NCBI GenBank assembly: GCA_030522415.1
Contig: CM060113.1
Location: forward strand, 3,988,967-4,052,966
Reading direction: 5' to 3'
Origin: Channallabes apus
Taxonomy: Eukaryota; Chordata; Actinopteri; Siluriformes; Clariidae
Length of the DNA stretch: 64,000 nucleotides
Part shown: one piece after another, positions 23,060 to 32,395 of the stretch
Layout of the letters: every line of letters begins with the position of its first letter
Numbering within the stretch: position 1 is the stretch's first letter
Translations under genes and position numbers: made by a program
Notes under the pieces: generated by a model
What the model saw: only the letters and a program-made list of their open reading frames with translations
Told to the model about the DNA's origin: nothing
Databases searched by the model: none

Positions 23060-25620
23060 CAGTAAACTTGCAATCTTACATATTATAGAAAATGTTATAT
23101 GTATGTACAGTATATGGATCACTTTTTTATGACCAATCAGAATTGAGAAGTCAGTAGCGCTATTGTTTATATATATTTTTTTATTAAATAAAAGAAAGAT
23201 TATAGGACTTGACATAGTGCTGATGGATGGGTTTAGGAAAACACATTAATAAATCTATATGTACAAATGTAGTAATGTAGACGTGCAGCGCTCAAAACAC
23301 AGTTAATGCGCACGTTTCTCAAAATCTGTATCTGATCTCTTCTCCTCCTATTTCATTTATTCTGTTTCTCTTACCAATTGCCTCTCTGTCCTTCTCGTTG
23401 TCCCCCCACAACACCCCCCCCCCCTCCCTCCCGCTTTTAGATTCGCCCCTAACTTTCTTAAGATGTCACTAATCAAGGCTGCGCTCCGGAGGCTGCTGCC
23501 CAGGGGAGGCCTAAAGCTCTTCTCCAATTAGTGTCAGCACACAGACAAATACCTCTTTTTACAGAGAGAGAGAGAACGAGAGAGAGAGAATAAACGAGTG
23601 TGACAGCAATTCCAACAAACAGTCTGGCAGCCAAATAGACAGACAGATAGGCATGAGCTATATGTGTGCGCACACACACACACACACACACGGATGCAAT
23701 TAGCTGGAGATCAGTTGGCATGTGGTTCATGACTTCGCTCAGAGTTGAGTCATCTTGGGTGCTGATTTTTTTTTTCCCTTCTTGTTTATGAGCAGAAAGA
23801 CATTTCTAACAGTGGCATCATGTTTAAACCCGTTCAGGAAATGAATTACATTTTCCCTTTTTTTTTTTTGTCCTTTTTACTCATCAAACTTTTTCATTCT
23901 TCCTTCCCCGCCACGAATTACCATAGAAGCACTTTTCTGCTATTTAAAAAAATATATATTTTTGTGTCTCATAATTATAAGATGCAAAGTCATAATTGAG
24001 AGATACTACTCCATAATTATGCTGTTTTAAGTTGTAATTTGGAGATGAATGTTGACAGAATGTTGACTTTTTTATCATGTAATTCTGGTTTGTTATTTTA
24101 AAAGCGTGATTTGTTATCTCATAATTACAAAAAACAATATAACAAGCGGTGCAGGATGGTGGCATGTACAGTACATGACGCGAGATCTGTGTCTCTTTAG
24201 ATTTAATGTAGGTGTGTTTACTGTATTTACCTATTAATTCTGTACTGCATTTCATGTAATTTGCATGATAACAATACAGTAAAATCTAATCTAATCTAAT
24301 CTAATTATGACTAAATATCTCAAATAAATGTTATAATAAAATTCTAACTGTTCATCTCTTTTTAAAAAAAATCATTTTCATTTATATATCATCTATCACT
24401 ATTAATTTTTTTCTCCCTGTTCCTGTTATTCAAACCTTTTAATTCCTAAGTGTATGTACTTTTCGAGTCCCACTGCACTGTCTCCTTTCTTATACACCTT
24501 TTTCTTTATTTCTTTCTGTTTGCGACATGTCAAGTACTTTTTCTCTAGACAGATGAAAAGGCTACAGAGAGGAAGAATTAAACTGTTCAGGGGTTAAATC
24601 TGAAAGTCAATGGCACAGCAAAGTAAAAGAAAAAGGGGGTTGGCAAGAAGTATAAAAAGGCAGAAAGTCAAGAGAATTGAAAGAGAGAAGAGCAATAAAC
24701 GGATGCATGCACTCATTCACTCACACCTAGAGGGACATTAGCGTCACGAATCTGTCTTGTTTTTTTTGGAGGTGGGAGGAAACCGGAGAACCCGGACATG
24801 TGAGGCGTAAACGCTGCCCACTGCACCTGAGGGACTCTCAGAGCTGCGTTCTACATTTACATTAATTTGGACTAAGCACGACACTTTGTGTTTTATTTCT
24901 TACATAACTCACAAGCAAAGCACAGAAGGAAGTTTAAGAAATATCTTTTTCTCACTGAGTCACTGAGGTTGAAAAGCAGTAAGACGGAACATGACACTAA
25001 GTACCGGGTATGATTTACATAAAGATGTCATAAAGTGTCACTCTCCCAAGCAGGCGCAGGAAGGCGGTGTATTTCCGCCCGTTAGACTGCTGATTTACAC
25101 TTGCTAAGTCACTGTGGGGGAACATTGCTGAAAGAAAGGTTTTGCAGGCACGGTGTCAAATGGGCTGAAACTTCCTAAAGGTCCGAATCTGCTGTTAATC
25201 TGAGGATGCTGAAGCGCGCACCATGTGTACACATCCTGAATACTTTGTCATTCATTTATGTCACACGGCTCAGTGAATGGAAACCGATCATTTACTGACT
25301 GTCGGCTCACAAATGCATGTTCCAGGAAGACTGGCTTGTTTCTCAGCTGATGGCAAAATGCACCAGCCCCAAGCGATTATTCAGAGCGGGAGGAGGAGTT
25401 AGTGAGGAAGTTGTTCAGGAGCTGAATGGACTCGGTTCCTGAACACAGTAAGTGCGATCTTCTTTAAATGACAGAACTTTGTTCTTAATTGATGCTCCAA
25501 AACTTCACCAAACGTCATTAAAACAGCTGTGAGTAGAATAACGGGAGGAGAACAAGATTACCTAGCTGGATAAGATAAGATATGCATTTATTTGTCCCAC
25601 AGCGGGGAAATCTTAATCAA
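23060..25620. other. Non-coding DNA; possible conserved and repeat patches
   Basis: No gene seen. 23470-23545 and 23690-23760 are complex with CCAATTAGTG and GCAATTAGC words and may be conserved elements. GA and CA runs lie at 23560-23690. 23965-24125 repeats a decayed 'tcataattat.aga' pattern known from fish DNA elements. A short (TAATC)n run sits at 24283-24306. A 103-codon minus frame over the decayed pattern is an artefact. 25000-25480 is complex and unassigned. Confidence 0.45.
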
Positions 25621-25930
25621 TTCTTATGGATGGATGGATGGGTGAATGGTGGATGAATGGGTGGATGAATGAAGGAATGGATGAATGGATGGTTGGATGG
25701 ATGGATGGATGGAAGGCATAGTGGATAGGAAGATAGTTTAGTGGATGTATAAGTGATTAAATGCGTGAATGCATAAATATGGGTGGATGGATGAATATGT
25801 AAATAAGTGGATAAATGGGTGGATAAATGGAGTAATGGATGGATGGATATGTAGATGGGTCAATGATTGGATGGATGGATGGATGGTATGATGAATAAAC
25901 AGATAGATGGGTGGATAGATGAATAAATGA
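25621..25930. repeat. TGGA-type minisatellite
   Basis: Degenerate TGGA/TGAA tetranucleotides (GGATGGATGGAT, GAATGGATG, GTGGATAAAT) over about 300 bases. The reading frames through it are repeat translations. Confidence 0.9.
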
Positions 25931-26037
25931 ATGAGCAATCCAGAGCTTGTAGAGAAACAAATGTTTGATGGGTAGACAAAAAGGGTAGACCAATAGACAA
26001 AAAAAGAGGAGATTACTTTAAAAAATAATAAAAATAC

Positions 26038-26435
26038 ATAAAATACTTTGAGGCGGCGCGGTGGTGTAGTGGTTAGCACTGTCGCCTTGCACCTCCAGGG
26101 TCTGGGTTCGATTCCCTGGCCAGGCTCGATTCCCGTCTCTGTGTGCATGGAGTTTGCATGTTCTCCCCGTGCTTGGTGGGTTTCCTCCGGGTACTCCGGT
26201 TTCCTCCCACAGTCCAAAGATATGCAGGTTAGGCTAATTGGCGTTCCTAAATTGCCCGTAGTGTGTGAGTGTGTGTATATGTGTGTGCCCTGCGATGGAT
26301 TGGCACCCTGTCCAGGCTGTACTCCGCCTAGTGCCCGAAGTCTCCTGGGATAGGCTCCAGGTCCCCCGCGACCCTGAACACAGGATTAATCGGTATAGAA
26401 AATGAATGAATGAATGAATGAATAAAATACTTTGA
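26038..26435 (+). mobile_element. Full-length V-SINE with 14-bp target duplication
   Basis: The SINE (26052-26421) has a tRNA-like head with GTAGTGGTTAGCACT (A box) and GGGTTCGATTCCC (B box). The conserved V-SINE core follows (GTTTGCATGTTCTCCCCGTG, CCTCCCACAGTCCAAAGAT), then a LINE-related 3' end (GGGATAGGCTCCAGGTCCCC) and a (GAAT)n tail. ATAAAATACTTTGA occurs at 26038-26051 and again at 26422-26435, an exact target duplication. Perfect repeats suggest a fairly young insertion. The 101-codon frame crossing it is not a gene. Confidence 0.95.
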
Positions 26436-26669
26436 AAAAAGAAAAAGCTATAGATAGGAATTAAGGGTTAGTGGAATAAGAGAAAATAAACAAATAATAG
26501 AAAGAAAGCAAAGCAGGAAAGACAAAAAAAGACAAACAGAAAAGAAATGGAATATAAAAAGGAGAAAAAAATATCTTTAGCATTATACAGTAGGTATGAC
26601 TGAGAGAGAGAGAGAGAGACAGAGAGAGAGAGACTGGCCAGAGAACTAAAAGACAAAAAAGGAGAAAAG

Positions 26670-26706
<37 letters not shown>

Positions 26707-26990
26707 TGCAAAAAGATAAGCAGTAAAGAGAAGAAAAAAAATTCCTGAGAGATTGATAGAGAAACAGAGAAAAGGTGACACAAAAATATAAAAGAGAAAT
26801 AGCTAAAGGGTTCTAAGAGCGATTGAGAAAGGGACAGAGAAAAAAAGACAGGTAGATAAGGAGAAGATACAAATCGAGACGAATAAGGAAAAAGGAGAAA
26901 ATAGAAAAAGCGAAACAAAATTGTGGAAGCAGGAATAAAGATTTCTTTGTAGCTGAACTGGAAAAAAAAACACAACTGAGAGAGCAAGAG
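26436..26990. repeat. Purine-rich low-complexity stretch with GATA repeats
   Basis: The plus strand is dominated by A and G for about 550 bases, with (GA)n near 26602-26632 and (GATA)n at 26671-26705. Minus-strand frames rich in SLSLS or FFF follow from composition. Such strand asymmetry can favour triplex DNA; that effect is inferred. Confidence 0.85.
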
Positions 26991-27057
26991 AGACTTTTGA
27001 CTTTTTACAATCCTTTATTTTATAAATGTTGTTATATAAAATGGAATAGAGATTGAG

Positions 27058-27233
27058 TTTAATAAATAAATAAATAAATAAATAAATAAATAGATAAATG
27101 AATAAATAAGTAAAACCTTTTAGACATTGTAGTTATTCGTTAAAACACATATAGTTTTTGGGCTTTCTTCAGTTTAAGTTTGTGGCAAAGATGATTTCGT
27201 CATCTTCTACAGAGCACTTTTGTCCATCGTATT
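27058..27233 (-). mobile_element. 3' end of the Tx1/L1-like LINE, left of the gypsy insertion
   Basis: Read on the minus strand, the bases just left of the gypsy 5' LTR continue the LINE reading frame found right of the 3' LTR: after one copy of the 5-bp duplication is removed, IDFNFYKN runs on to TMDKSAL and a stop. The frame is followed by non-coding 3' sequence and an ATTT-type tail (plus strand (AAAT)n, 27058-27112). The two LINE parts are therefore one older insertion split by the gypsy element. Confidence 0.65.
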
Positions 27234-27639
27234 TGTCATGCACACTCAGCCGCGACCGGCACTAGGACCCGGAAGTAAGACGGTCGCGAACCTGAAAGCA
27301 TAAAGGTAAACAAGATGGCGCCGCACATCGCTCTGTCATTGAGTTATGCCCAGATCCTTTCGGAATCGTTCCCGTATCTGTGAGTACTCACTTTCTTGGC
27401 TATCTTTTCAGACTGAGTGTGTGTTTATAGGACTAGGGTTAGATTGTGTCTTTCCTTTGCTCATTGAGTGTGAGAGTCCTTATAACAAAGCGCGTGATTA
27501 TCCTGCCCGCTCGTGTTTATCCGCGTTTGGGTTTACCATTCACGCTACAGGGCTAACTGCTAAAGCTATCTGCTCATCCCGGTTTGTTCGTGACAGATAG
27601 CACGATCATCATTCTAGTCATCCCGGTTAGTCCGTGACA
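27234..27639 (+). repeat. 5' LTR of the chromovirus
   Basis: 406 bp, 5'-TGTCATGCAC... TCCGTGACA-3', apparently identical to 31985-32390. A CATAAAGG box at 27299-27306 lies about 30 bases before G27330, the start predicted from the self-priming match. Downstream of that start lies an 84-codon upstream frame (27346-27600), duplicated exactly in the 3' LTR, which scanning ribosomes would meet before gag. Confidence 0.95.
27299..27330 (+). promoter_or_regulatory. Predicted LTR promoter and transcript start
   Basis: CATAAAGG at 27299-27306 is a weak TATA-like box. The 11 bases starting at G27330 (GCTCTGTCATT) are exactly complementary to the priming site after the LTR, and in Tf1-type elements that match is formed by the first bases of the mRNA. 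TATA spacing and priming match agree on the same start; both are inference. Confidence 0.6.
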
Positions 27640-27640
27640 G

Positions 27641-27651
27641 AATGACAGAGC
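27641..27651 (+). other. Self-priming primer-binding site
   Basis: AATGACAGAGC starts two bases after the LTR end and is the exact reverse complement of 27330-27340 in the LTR. No TGG-type tRNA-complementary site is present. The Tf1/Sushi group folds the 5' end of its mRNA onto such a site to prime minus-strand DNA. The gag AUG (27642-27644) lies within the site. Confidence 0.75.
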
Positions 27652-28682
27652 CACGAGCAGTAAACCCAGCGGATTACGCCCGCCTCCGCGATGTGGTTGA
27701 CCAGCATGCTTTGCTCATCAATACGCTAACCGCGGAGCTCGGTTCTCTGCGCCGCAGTGTCCAAGACATCGCGGCCTTGCGCCGCGAGGTCGCGGAGCTT
27801 AGGCAGGAGAACGCGAGCCTCCGGGAGGCGGTTGGTGGGCTGGCTAGCTGCCCGCCCGTCGCGGCGGTTGCGGCGCCGCACCCCCCCCCCCCTTCTGACG
27901 TTTTTTTAGCTCTTCCAGATAAATGGGATGGCACGGATGGGAAATGCAGTGTGTTTTTAACATCGCTGGAACTGGTGTTTGAGTTTAATCCCACCAAGTA
28001 CTCCACCGACCGGCTGCGCATTGCACTCCTCGTCTCGTTGCTATCAGGGCAGGCAGCAGAGTGGGCCACGGCAGTCCTGCGCGCAGACACAGACACCGCG
28101 CACTCCTACAATGAATTCACCCACCAGCTCAAGTTAACCTTTGAACATCCTGCAGGCGAGGTGGAGACCGACACAAAGCTCTACCACCTGCGGCAGGGAG
28201 GACTGTCCGTGAGTAAATACACCGCCGAGTTCCGGACACTCGCCATCCAAACCTCCTGGGGAGACGCAGCCCTCCGGACGTCCTACTTCGAGGGGCTGGC
28301 TAATCGAATCAAAGACGAGCTAGCCGGACGAGAGCTCCCAGCCACACTGGAGGGGCTAATCCAGCTAGCCCTCCGGATCGACCAGCGCCTCCTATCCCGT
28401 CCGAGGCCAGCACCTCGAACCCTGCCGCCACCACCCACGTACGCCTACATTGCACCAAGACCACCAACCACCGTCACCACCGCCTTCCCTGGACGTGTCG
28501 GATCTCCACCCCCTGCCGTGGTTGACACCGGAGCCGGGGAACCCATGCAGCTAGGGCGCGCCTCCCTGACCGTGGCGGAACGCGAGAGACGTTACCGCGA
28601 GGGACTGTGCGCTTACTGCGGATCAGCCGCGCACCATCGGGCGACCTGCCCGTCCCGTCCGGGAAACGCCCAAACCCGGTGA
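27642..28682 (+). CDS. gag: Gag protein of chromovirus
   Basis: A 346-residue structural protein, apparently intact. Residues about 15-65 are a heptad-like coiled coil (LINTLTAEL, REVAELRQEN). A retrotransposon Gag core follows (DKWDGTDGKCSVFLTSLELV, AAEWATAVL, YNEFTHQLKLTF, SVSKYTAEFRTLA), related to the Sushi lineage from which mammalian PEG10/RTL genes were domesticated. Near the C-terminus is one CCHC zinc knuckle (C323, C326, H331, C336) that would bind element RNA. The start is the first in-frame AUG after the LTR and lies in the primer-binding site. The stop is just after the frameshift signal. Gag would form the particle in which reverse transcription takes place. Confidence 0.93.
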   Translation: MTEPRAVNPADYARLRDVVDQHALLINTLTAELGSLRRSVQDIAALRREVAELRQENASLREAVGGLASCPPVAAVAAPHPPPPSDVFLALPDKWDGTDGKCSVFLTSLELVFEFNPTKYSTDRLRIALLVSLLSGQAAEWATAVLRADTDTAHSYNEFTHQLKLTFEHPAGEVETDTKLYHLRQGGLSVSKYTAEFRTLAIQTSWGDAALRTSYFEGLANRIKDELAGRELPATLEGLIQLALRIDQRLLSRPRPAPRTLPPPPTYAYIAPRPPTTVTTAFPGRVGSPPPAVVDTGAGEPMQLGRASLTVAERERRYREGLCAYCGSAAHHRATCPSRPGNAQTR

Positions 28683-30349
28683 GAGAGAGGAGAGACTCCC
28701 CGGGTATCATCCATCTCTCCGCGACCACCGACAACGCCGAGACTCGACTCACGGTCCAGGTAACCCTCCAGCTTGGCCACAAACGGGTCAGAAGTGCCGC
28801 GTTCATCGATTCTGGTGCCGCGGGTAACTTCATTGACTCAACGTATGCCAGAGGATTGGGGGTAAAGATAGAGGCGTTATCCCAGCCAGTGAAAATCACC
28901 TCGGTCGACGGGCGGCCCCTCTCGTCCAGCCCCATCACCCAGCAGACCTCACCCATCACTCTCATCCTCGGCCAACATCAGGAGTCTATCCAATTTCACC
29001 TTACACCCATCTCCTCTCCACCCATCATCCTCGGCTACCCCTGGCTCTTACAGCACGACCCACTCATCTCCTGGTCTCAGAACCGAATCCTTCAATGGGG
29101 GCCGACCTGCACCGACTTATGCCTACAGGCCCAGGCTGGGACGTGTTCCAGGGAGTCCGAGGCCCCCGACGTCGACATCCACGCCCTCCCACCACCATAT
29201 CGAGACCTGGCTGAGGTGTTTTGCAAACGCCGGGCCAGCCATCTACCACCTCACCGACCTTACGACCTAGCCATCGAACTCCAGCCAGGCTCCAGCCCCC
29301 CCCGCGGCCACCTCTACTCCCTTTCTACCAGCGAGACCCAGGCGATGGAGGAGTACGTCGCCAGCGCCCTGCGAAATGGCACCATCAGACCCTCTTCCTC
29401 GCCGGCTGCCGCGGGGTTCTTCTTTGTGAAGAAAAAAGGGGGCGAACTTCGTCCGTGTGTCGACTATCGGGGGCTTAACAAGATTACCATCAGAAATCGT
29501 CATCCTTTGCCTCTTACCAACTCAGCCCTGGACGCCCTCTCTGGTGCCACCATGTTCACTAAGTTGGACCTCCGGAGCGCCTACAACTTGGTGCGCATCA
29601 GAGAGGGTGATGAGTGGAAGACGGCCTTCATCACCCCCACCGGACACTATGAGAGCCTGGTCATTCCCTTTGGTCTCTGCAACGCACCCTCGGCCTTCCA
29701 GTGTTTCATCAACGATGTTCTCCGGGACATGCTAGGCCGATGGGTGTTCGTCTACCTAGATGACATTTTAATATACTCACGCACCCCCGAGGAACACACA
29801 AAACATGTTCGAGCTGTCCTAAAGAGATTGCTCGCCCACCAGCTGTACTGTAAGTTGGAGAAGTGTGCTTTTCACGAGCACTCCACCACGTTCCTGGGTT
29901 TTGTTATCTCGCCCCAGGGTGTGGCCATGGACCCGCAGAAGCTGGAGGTTGTACGTCACTGGCCCCTACCCAGGACACTCAAACAGCTCCAACGCTTTCT
30001 CGGGTTTGCGAACTTCTATCGTCGCTTTATCCGGGGCTACAGTACAGTTGCAGCACCACTCACTGCACTTACCAGGCTCTCCAACCATTCCTTCCAACTC
30101 AACCCTAACGCCATCTCAGCTTTCCACCGACTCTGTCACCTGTTCACCACCGCCCCGATTCTCCTCCACCCGGATGCCAGCCAACCGTTTGTTGTGGAGG
30201 TGGACGCGTCGGAAGTGGGCGCCGGCGCTGTTCTCTCACAACGAGGTCCAGACCAAAAGCTACACCCCTGTGGCTTTTACTCCAAAAAATTTAACCCCAC
30301 TCAGCAGCGATACGGAGTGGGGGACCGTGAACTGTTGGGCATAAAGTGA
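28607..30349 (+). CDS. pol: Pol: protease, reverse transcriptase, RNase H (truncated)
   Basis: An open frame in the -1 phase to gag, overlapping it by 76 bases, so it is probably made only as Gag-Pol by frameshifting; the AUG at 28607 need not be used. In order: aspartic protease [13 protein letters not shown] (active Asp at residue 68), reverse transcriptase with [35 protein letters not shown] and YLDD (residues 383-386), then RNase H with [16 protein letters not shown] (Asp 533) and [12 protein letters not shown]. The frame stops there by a TGA. The remaining RNase H sequence ([25 protein letters not shown]) continues in gag phase from about 30348, which shows a deletion of 3n+2 bases, probably near 40. 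RNase H and the downstream integrase are thus uncoupled from this product. Confidence 0.92.
   Translation: MRLLRISRAPSGDLPVPSGKRPNPVRERRDSPGIIHLSATTDNAETRLTVQVTLQLGHKRVRSAAFIDSGAAGNFIDSTYARGLGVKIEALSQPVKITSVDGRPLSSSPITQQTSPITLILGQHQESIQFHLTPISSPPIILGYPWLLQHDPLISWSQNRILQWGPTCTDLCLQAQAGTCSRESEAPDVDIHALPPPYRDLAEVFCKRRASHLPPHRPYDLAIELQPGSSPPRGHLYSLSTSETQAMEEYVASALRNGTIRPSSSPAAAGFFFVKKKGGELRPCVDYRGLNKITIRNRHPLPLTNSALDALSGATMFTKLDLRSAYNLVRIREGDEWKTAFITPTGHYESLVIPFGLCNAPSAFQCFINDVLRDMLGRWVFVYLDDILIYSRTPEEHTKHVRAVLKRLLAHQLYCKLEKCAFHEHSTTFLGFVISPQGVAMDPQKLEVVRHWPLPRTLKQLQRFLGFANFYRRFIRGYSTVAAPLTALTRLSNHSFQLNPNAISAFHRLCHLFTTAPILLHPDASQPFVVEVDASEVGAGAVLSQRGPDQKLHPCGFYSKKFNPTQQRYGVGDRELLGIK
28661..28720 (+). 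promoter_or_regulatory. Predicted -1 ribosomal frameshift site with pseudoknot
   Basis: G GGA AAC (28661-28667) lies exactly in Gag codon phase and fits X XXY YYZ; the same heptamer serves in PEG10. Six bases downstream ACCCGG (28674-28679) can pair with CCGGGT (28700-28705), and the loop sequence GGAGAGA (28689-28695) can pair with TCTCTCC (28714-28720): an H-type pseudoknot with 6- and 7-bp stems. Slipping by -1 enters the pol frame, which is open across this point. The folding was done by eye. Confidence 0.75.
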
Positions 30350-32054
30350 GCCATTCATTGTCTGGACGGATCATCAGAACCTCATCACCATCCGCAATCT
30401 CAAACAGCTAAACCCACGACAGGCACGGTGGGCCTTATTCTTCGAACAGTACGATTTCCATCTTTCGTACCGCCCGGGGTCAAAGAACACCAAGGCTGAC
30501 GCCCTCTCCCGCCAATACGAGCGAGAGGCGCCCCGGGCGGAGCCCGTGCCTGTCCTTCCACCCACCCGGATCATCGCACCCCTGCACTGGGATATGGAAA
30601 CGAGGGTCCGCCAGGCACTGGCCACCGAACCCGCACCGGCAGGTGTGCCACCCGGGCGGCTCTACGTCCCCACTCAACTCCGGCCCGAAGTCCTCCAGTG
30701 GGGCCATTCTTCACCCGTCGCGGGACACCAGGGAACCCGGAGAACCCTCACCTTCGTGGGACGGGCCTTTTGGTGGCCTTCGATGAGGAGGGAGGCTACT
30801 GAGTTCGTCCGGGCGTGCCCAGTGTGCGCCAGGGCCAAAGACTCTAACCAACCAACTCCGGGGGAGCTCCAACCACTTCCAGTCCCTCGTCGGCCCTGGT
30901 CGCACATTGCCGTCGACTTCATCACGGGCCTGCCGATCTCCGAGGGAAAAGACGTCATCCTTACCATCGTGGACCGCTTCTCCAAGGCAGTGCACCTGGT
31001 GGCCCTCACCGGACTCCCGTCAGCCAAAACCACAGCAGAGCTGATATTGGAACACGTAGTCCGATTGCATGGGTTCCCTAAGGACATCGTCTCGGACAGA
31101 GGTCCCCAGTTCACCGCCCGGTTCTGGAAGGCCTTCTGCCGTCTGATCGATTCGTCCTGCAGTTTGTCCTCTGGCTACCACCCCCAGACGAACGGTCAGA
31201 CGGAGCGAACCAACCAACAGCTGGAGCGCTACCTAAGATGTTTCGTGTCGGATCGCCAGCGCTCCTGGGCCCGCTACCTCAAGTGGGCCGAATTATCACA
31301 CAACCTTCACGTCTCCTCAGCCACCAACCTGAGTCCATTTGAGGTGTGCTATGGTTTCCAGCCTCCGATGTTCACTCACCAAGAACCGGAGGTTGATGTA
31401 CCATCGGCCCAACAGTTGGTTCGCCGGTGCCGGCGGCTATGGCACCAAGCCAATCTCGCCATCCGACGCACCAACGCCAACTATGTGGCCCAACACCGCC
31501 GTCGGCACCCTCCGGGACGATTGTACCACGTAGGTGACAAAGTGTGGCTATCATCCAAAAACCTCCACCTGCACACAGAGTCAAAAAAGTTATCACCAAG
31601 GTTCATCGGCCCATACCGCATAACTCTCAGGATCAACCCTGTCACCTACCGGCTCCAGCTGCCTGCGGCGCTCCGGATCCATCCTGTCTTCCATACCTCA
31701 CAGCTGAAACCATTCACCACCTCACCCATGGTTCCACCCACCCCCCCTGCTCCTCCCCCCCGAATCATTGACGGCGGTCCCGCCTACACCGTGCGACGGA
31801 TCCTCGACTCGCGCCCTCGGGGCAGGGGCACCCAGTATCTGGTCGACTGGGAGGGCTACGGCCCCGAGGAGCGGTCCTGGGTTCCGGCTCGCTTCATCCT
31901 CGACTCCGGGCTCATTAGGGACTACCGTCACCGGGTATCCTCCACCCCTGGACCGTCCGGAGTCGGTCCTGGACGGGGGGGTACTGTCATGCACACTCAG
32001 CCGCGACCGGCACTAGGACCCGGAAGTAAGACGGTCGCGAACCTGAAAGCATAA
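30348..32054 (+). CDS. pol: Pol 3' part: RNase H end, integrase, chromodomain
   Basis: An open frame continuing pol after the deletion; the first AUG is at 30546. Numbering from that AUG: zinc-binding H54, H61, C91 and C94; the DDE core with D124 (AVDFITGLP), D184 (VSDRGPQF) and E220 (NGQTERTN), 35 residues between the last two; the GPY/F-type FIGPYRIT at 353-360; and a chromodomain at about 413-460 ([27 protein letters not shown]). Integrase joins the DNA copy to the genome; the chromodomain should steer it to modified histones. All catalytic residues are present. Without an intact upstream frame it is unlikely to be made as part of Gag-Pol. The frame ends inside the 3' LTR. Confidence 0.9.
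   Translation, partial: EPFIVWTDHQNLITIRNLKQLNPRQARWALFFEQYDFHLSYRPGSKNTKADALSRQYEREAPRAEPVPVLPPTRIIAPLHWDMETRVRQALATEPAPAGVPPGRLYVPTQLRPEVLQWGHSSPVAGHQGTRRTLTFVGRAFWWPSMRREATEFVRACPVCARAKDSNQPTPGELQPLPVPRRPWSHIAVDFITGLPISEGKDVILTIVDRFSKAVHLVALTGLPSAKTTAELILEHVVRLHGFPKDIVSDRGPQFTARFWKAFCRLIDSSCSLSSGYHPQTNGQTERTNQQLERYLRCFVSDRQRSWARYLKWAELSHNLHVSSATNLSPFEVCYGFQPPMFTHQEPEVDVPSAQQLVRRCRRLWHQANLAIRRTNANYVAQHRRRHPPGRLYHVGDKVWLSSKNLHLHTESKKLSPRFIGPYRITLRINPVTYRLQLPAALRIHPVFHTSQLKPFTTSPMVPPTPPAPPPRIIDGGPAYTVRRILDSRPRGRGTQYLVDWEGYGPEERSWVPARFILDSGLIRDYRHRVSSTPGPSGVGPGRGGTVMHTQPRPALGPGSKTVANLKA
31971..31981 (+). other. Polypurine tract
   Basis: GGACGGGGGGG ends three bases before the 3' LTR. It would survive RNase H cutting and prime plus-strand DNA. 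The tract is short and interrupted by one C. Confidence 0.6.
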
Positions 32055-32390
32055 AGGTAAACAAGATGGCGCCGCACATCGCTCTGTCATTGAGTTATGC
32101 CCAGATCCTTTCGGAATCGTTCCCGTATCTGTGAGTACTCACTTTCTTGGCTATCTTTTCAGACTGAGTGTGTGTTTATAGGACTAGGGTTAGATTGTGT
32201 CTTTCCTTTGCTCATTGAGTGTGAGAGTCCTTATAACAAAGCGCGTGATTATCCTGCCCGCTCGTGTTTATCCGCGTTTGGGTTTACCATTCACGCTACA
32301 GGGCTAACTGCTAAAGCTATCTGCTCATCCCGGTTTGTTCGTGACAGATAGCACGATCATCATTCTAGTCATCCCGGTTAGTCCGTGACA
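31985..32390 (+). repeat. 3' LTR of the chromovirus
   Basis: Appears identical to the 5' LTR along 406 bases (constant offset 4751), implying recent insertion. Followed by GTATT, the second copy of the target duplication. Confidence 0.95.
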
Positions 32391-32395
32391 GTATT

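Larger units (their letters stand above)
27234..32390 (+). mobile_element. Ty3/gypsy chromovirus (Sushi-like), very young, pol defective
   Basis: A complete LTR retrotransposon of 5157 bp, flanked by the 5-bp duplication GTATT (27229-27233 and 32391-32395). The two 406-bp LTRs begin TGTCA, end TGACA and appear identical base for base. Order: LTR, self-priming site, gag, -1 frameshift site, protease, reverse transcriptase, RNase H, integrase with C-terminal chromodomain, short purine tract, LTR. Integrase after RNase H defines Ty3/gypsy; the chromodomain and self-priming fit the Tf1/Sushi chromovirus group. It sits inside a minus-strand LINE. A small deletion near 30347 separates integrase from the rest of pol. 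Confidence 0.95.

Noticed and set aside
24283..24306. Interstitial telomere-like repeat
   Set aside because: The unit is the five-base TAATC, not TTAGGG, and only about four copies are present.
26461..26987. Minus-strand membrane-protein-like frames (106 and 113 codons)
   Set aside because: Their Leu/Ser/Phe richness follows from the purine-rich plus strand; there is no conserved motif or gene context.
27346..27600. Host gene encoding an 84-residue protein, duplicated at 32097-32351
   Set aside because: Both copies lie within the identical LTRs. Kept only as a leader-frame observation.
28607..28640. AUG at 28607 as the true start of Pol
   Set aside because: It lies inside gag just before the zinc knuckle and the frameshift site; a Gag-Pol fusion by -1 shifting explains the overlap better.
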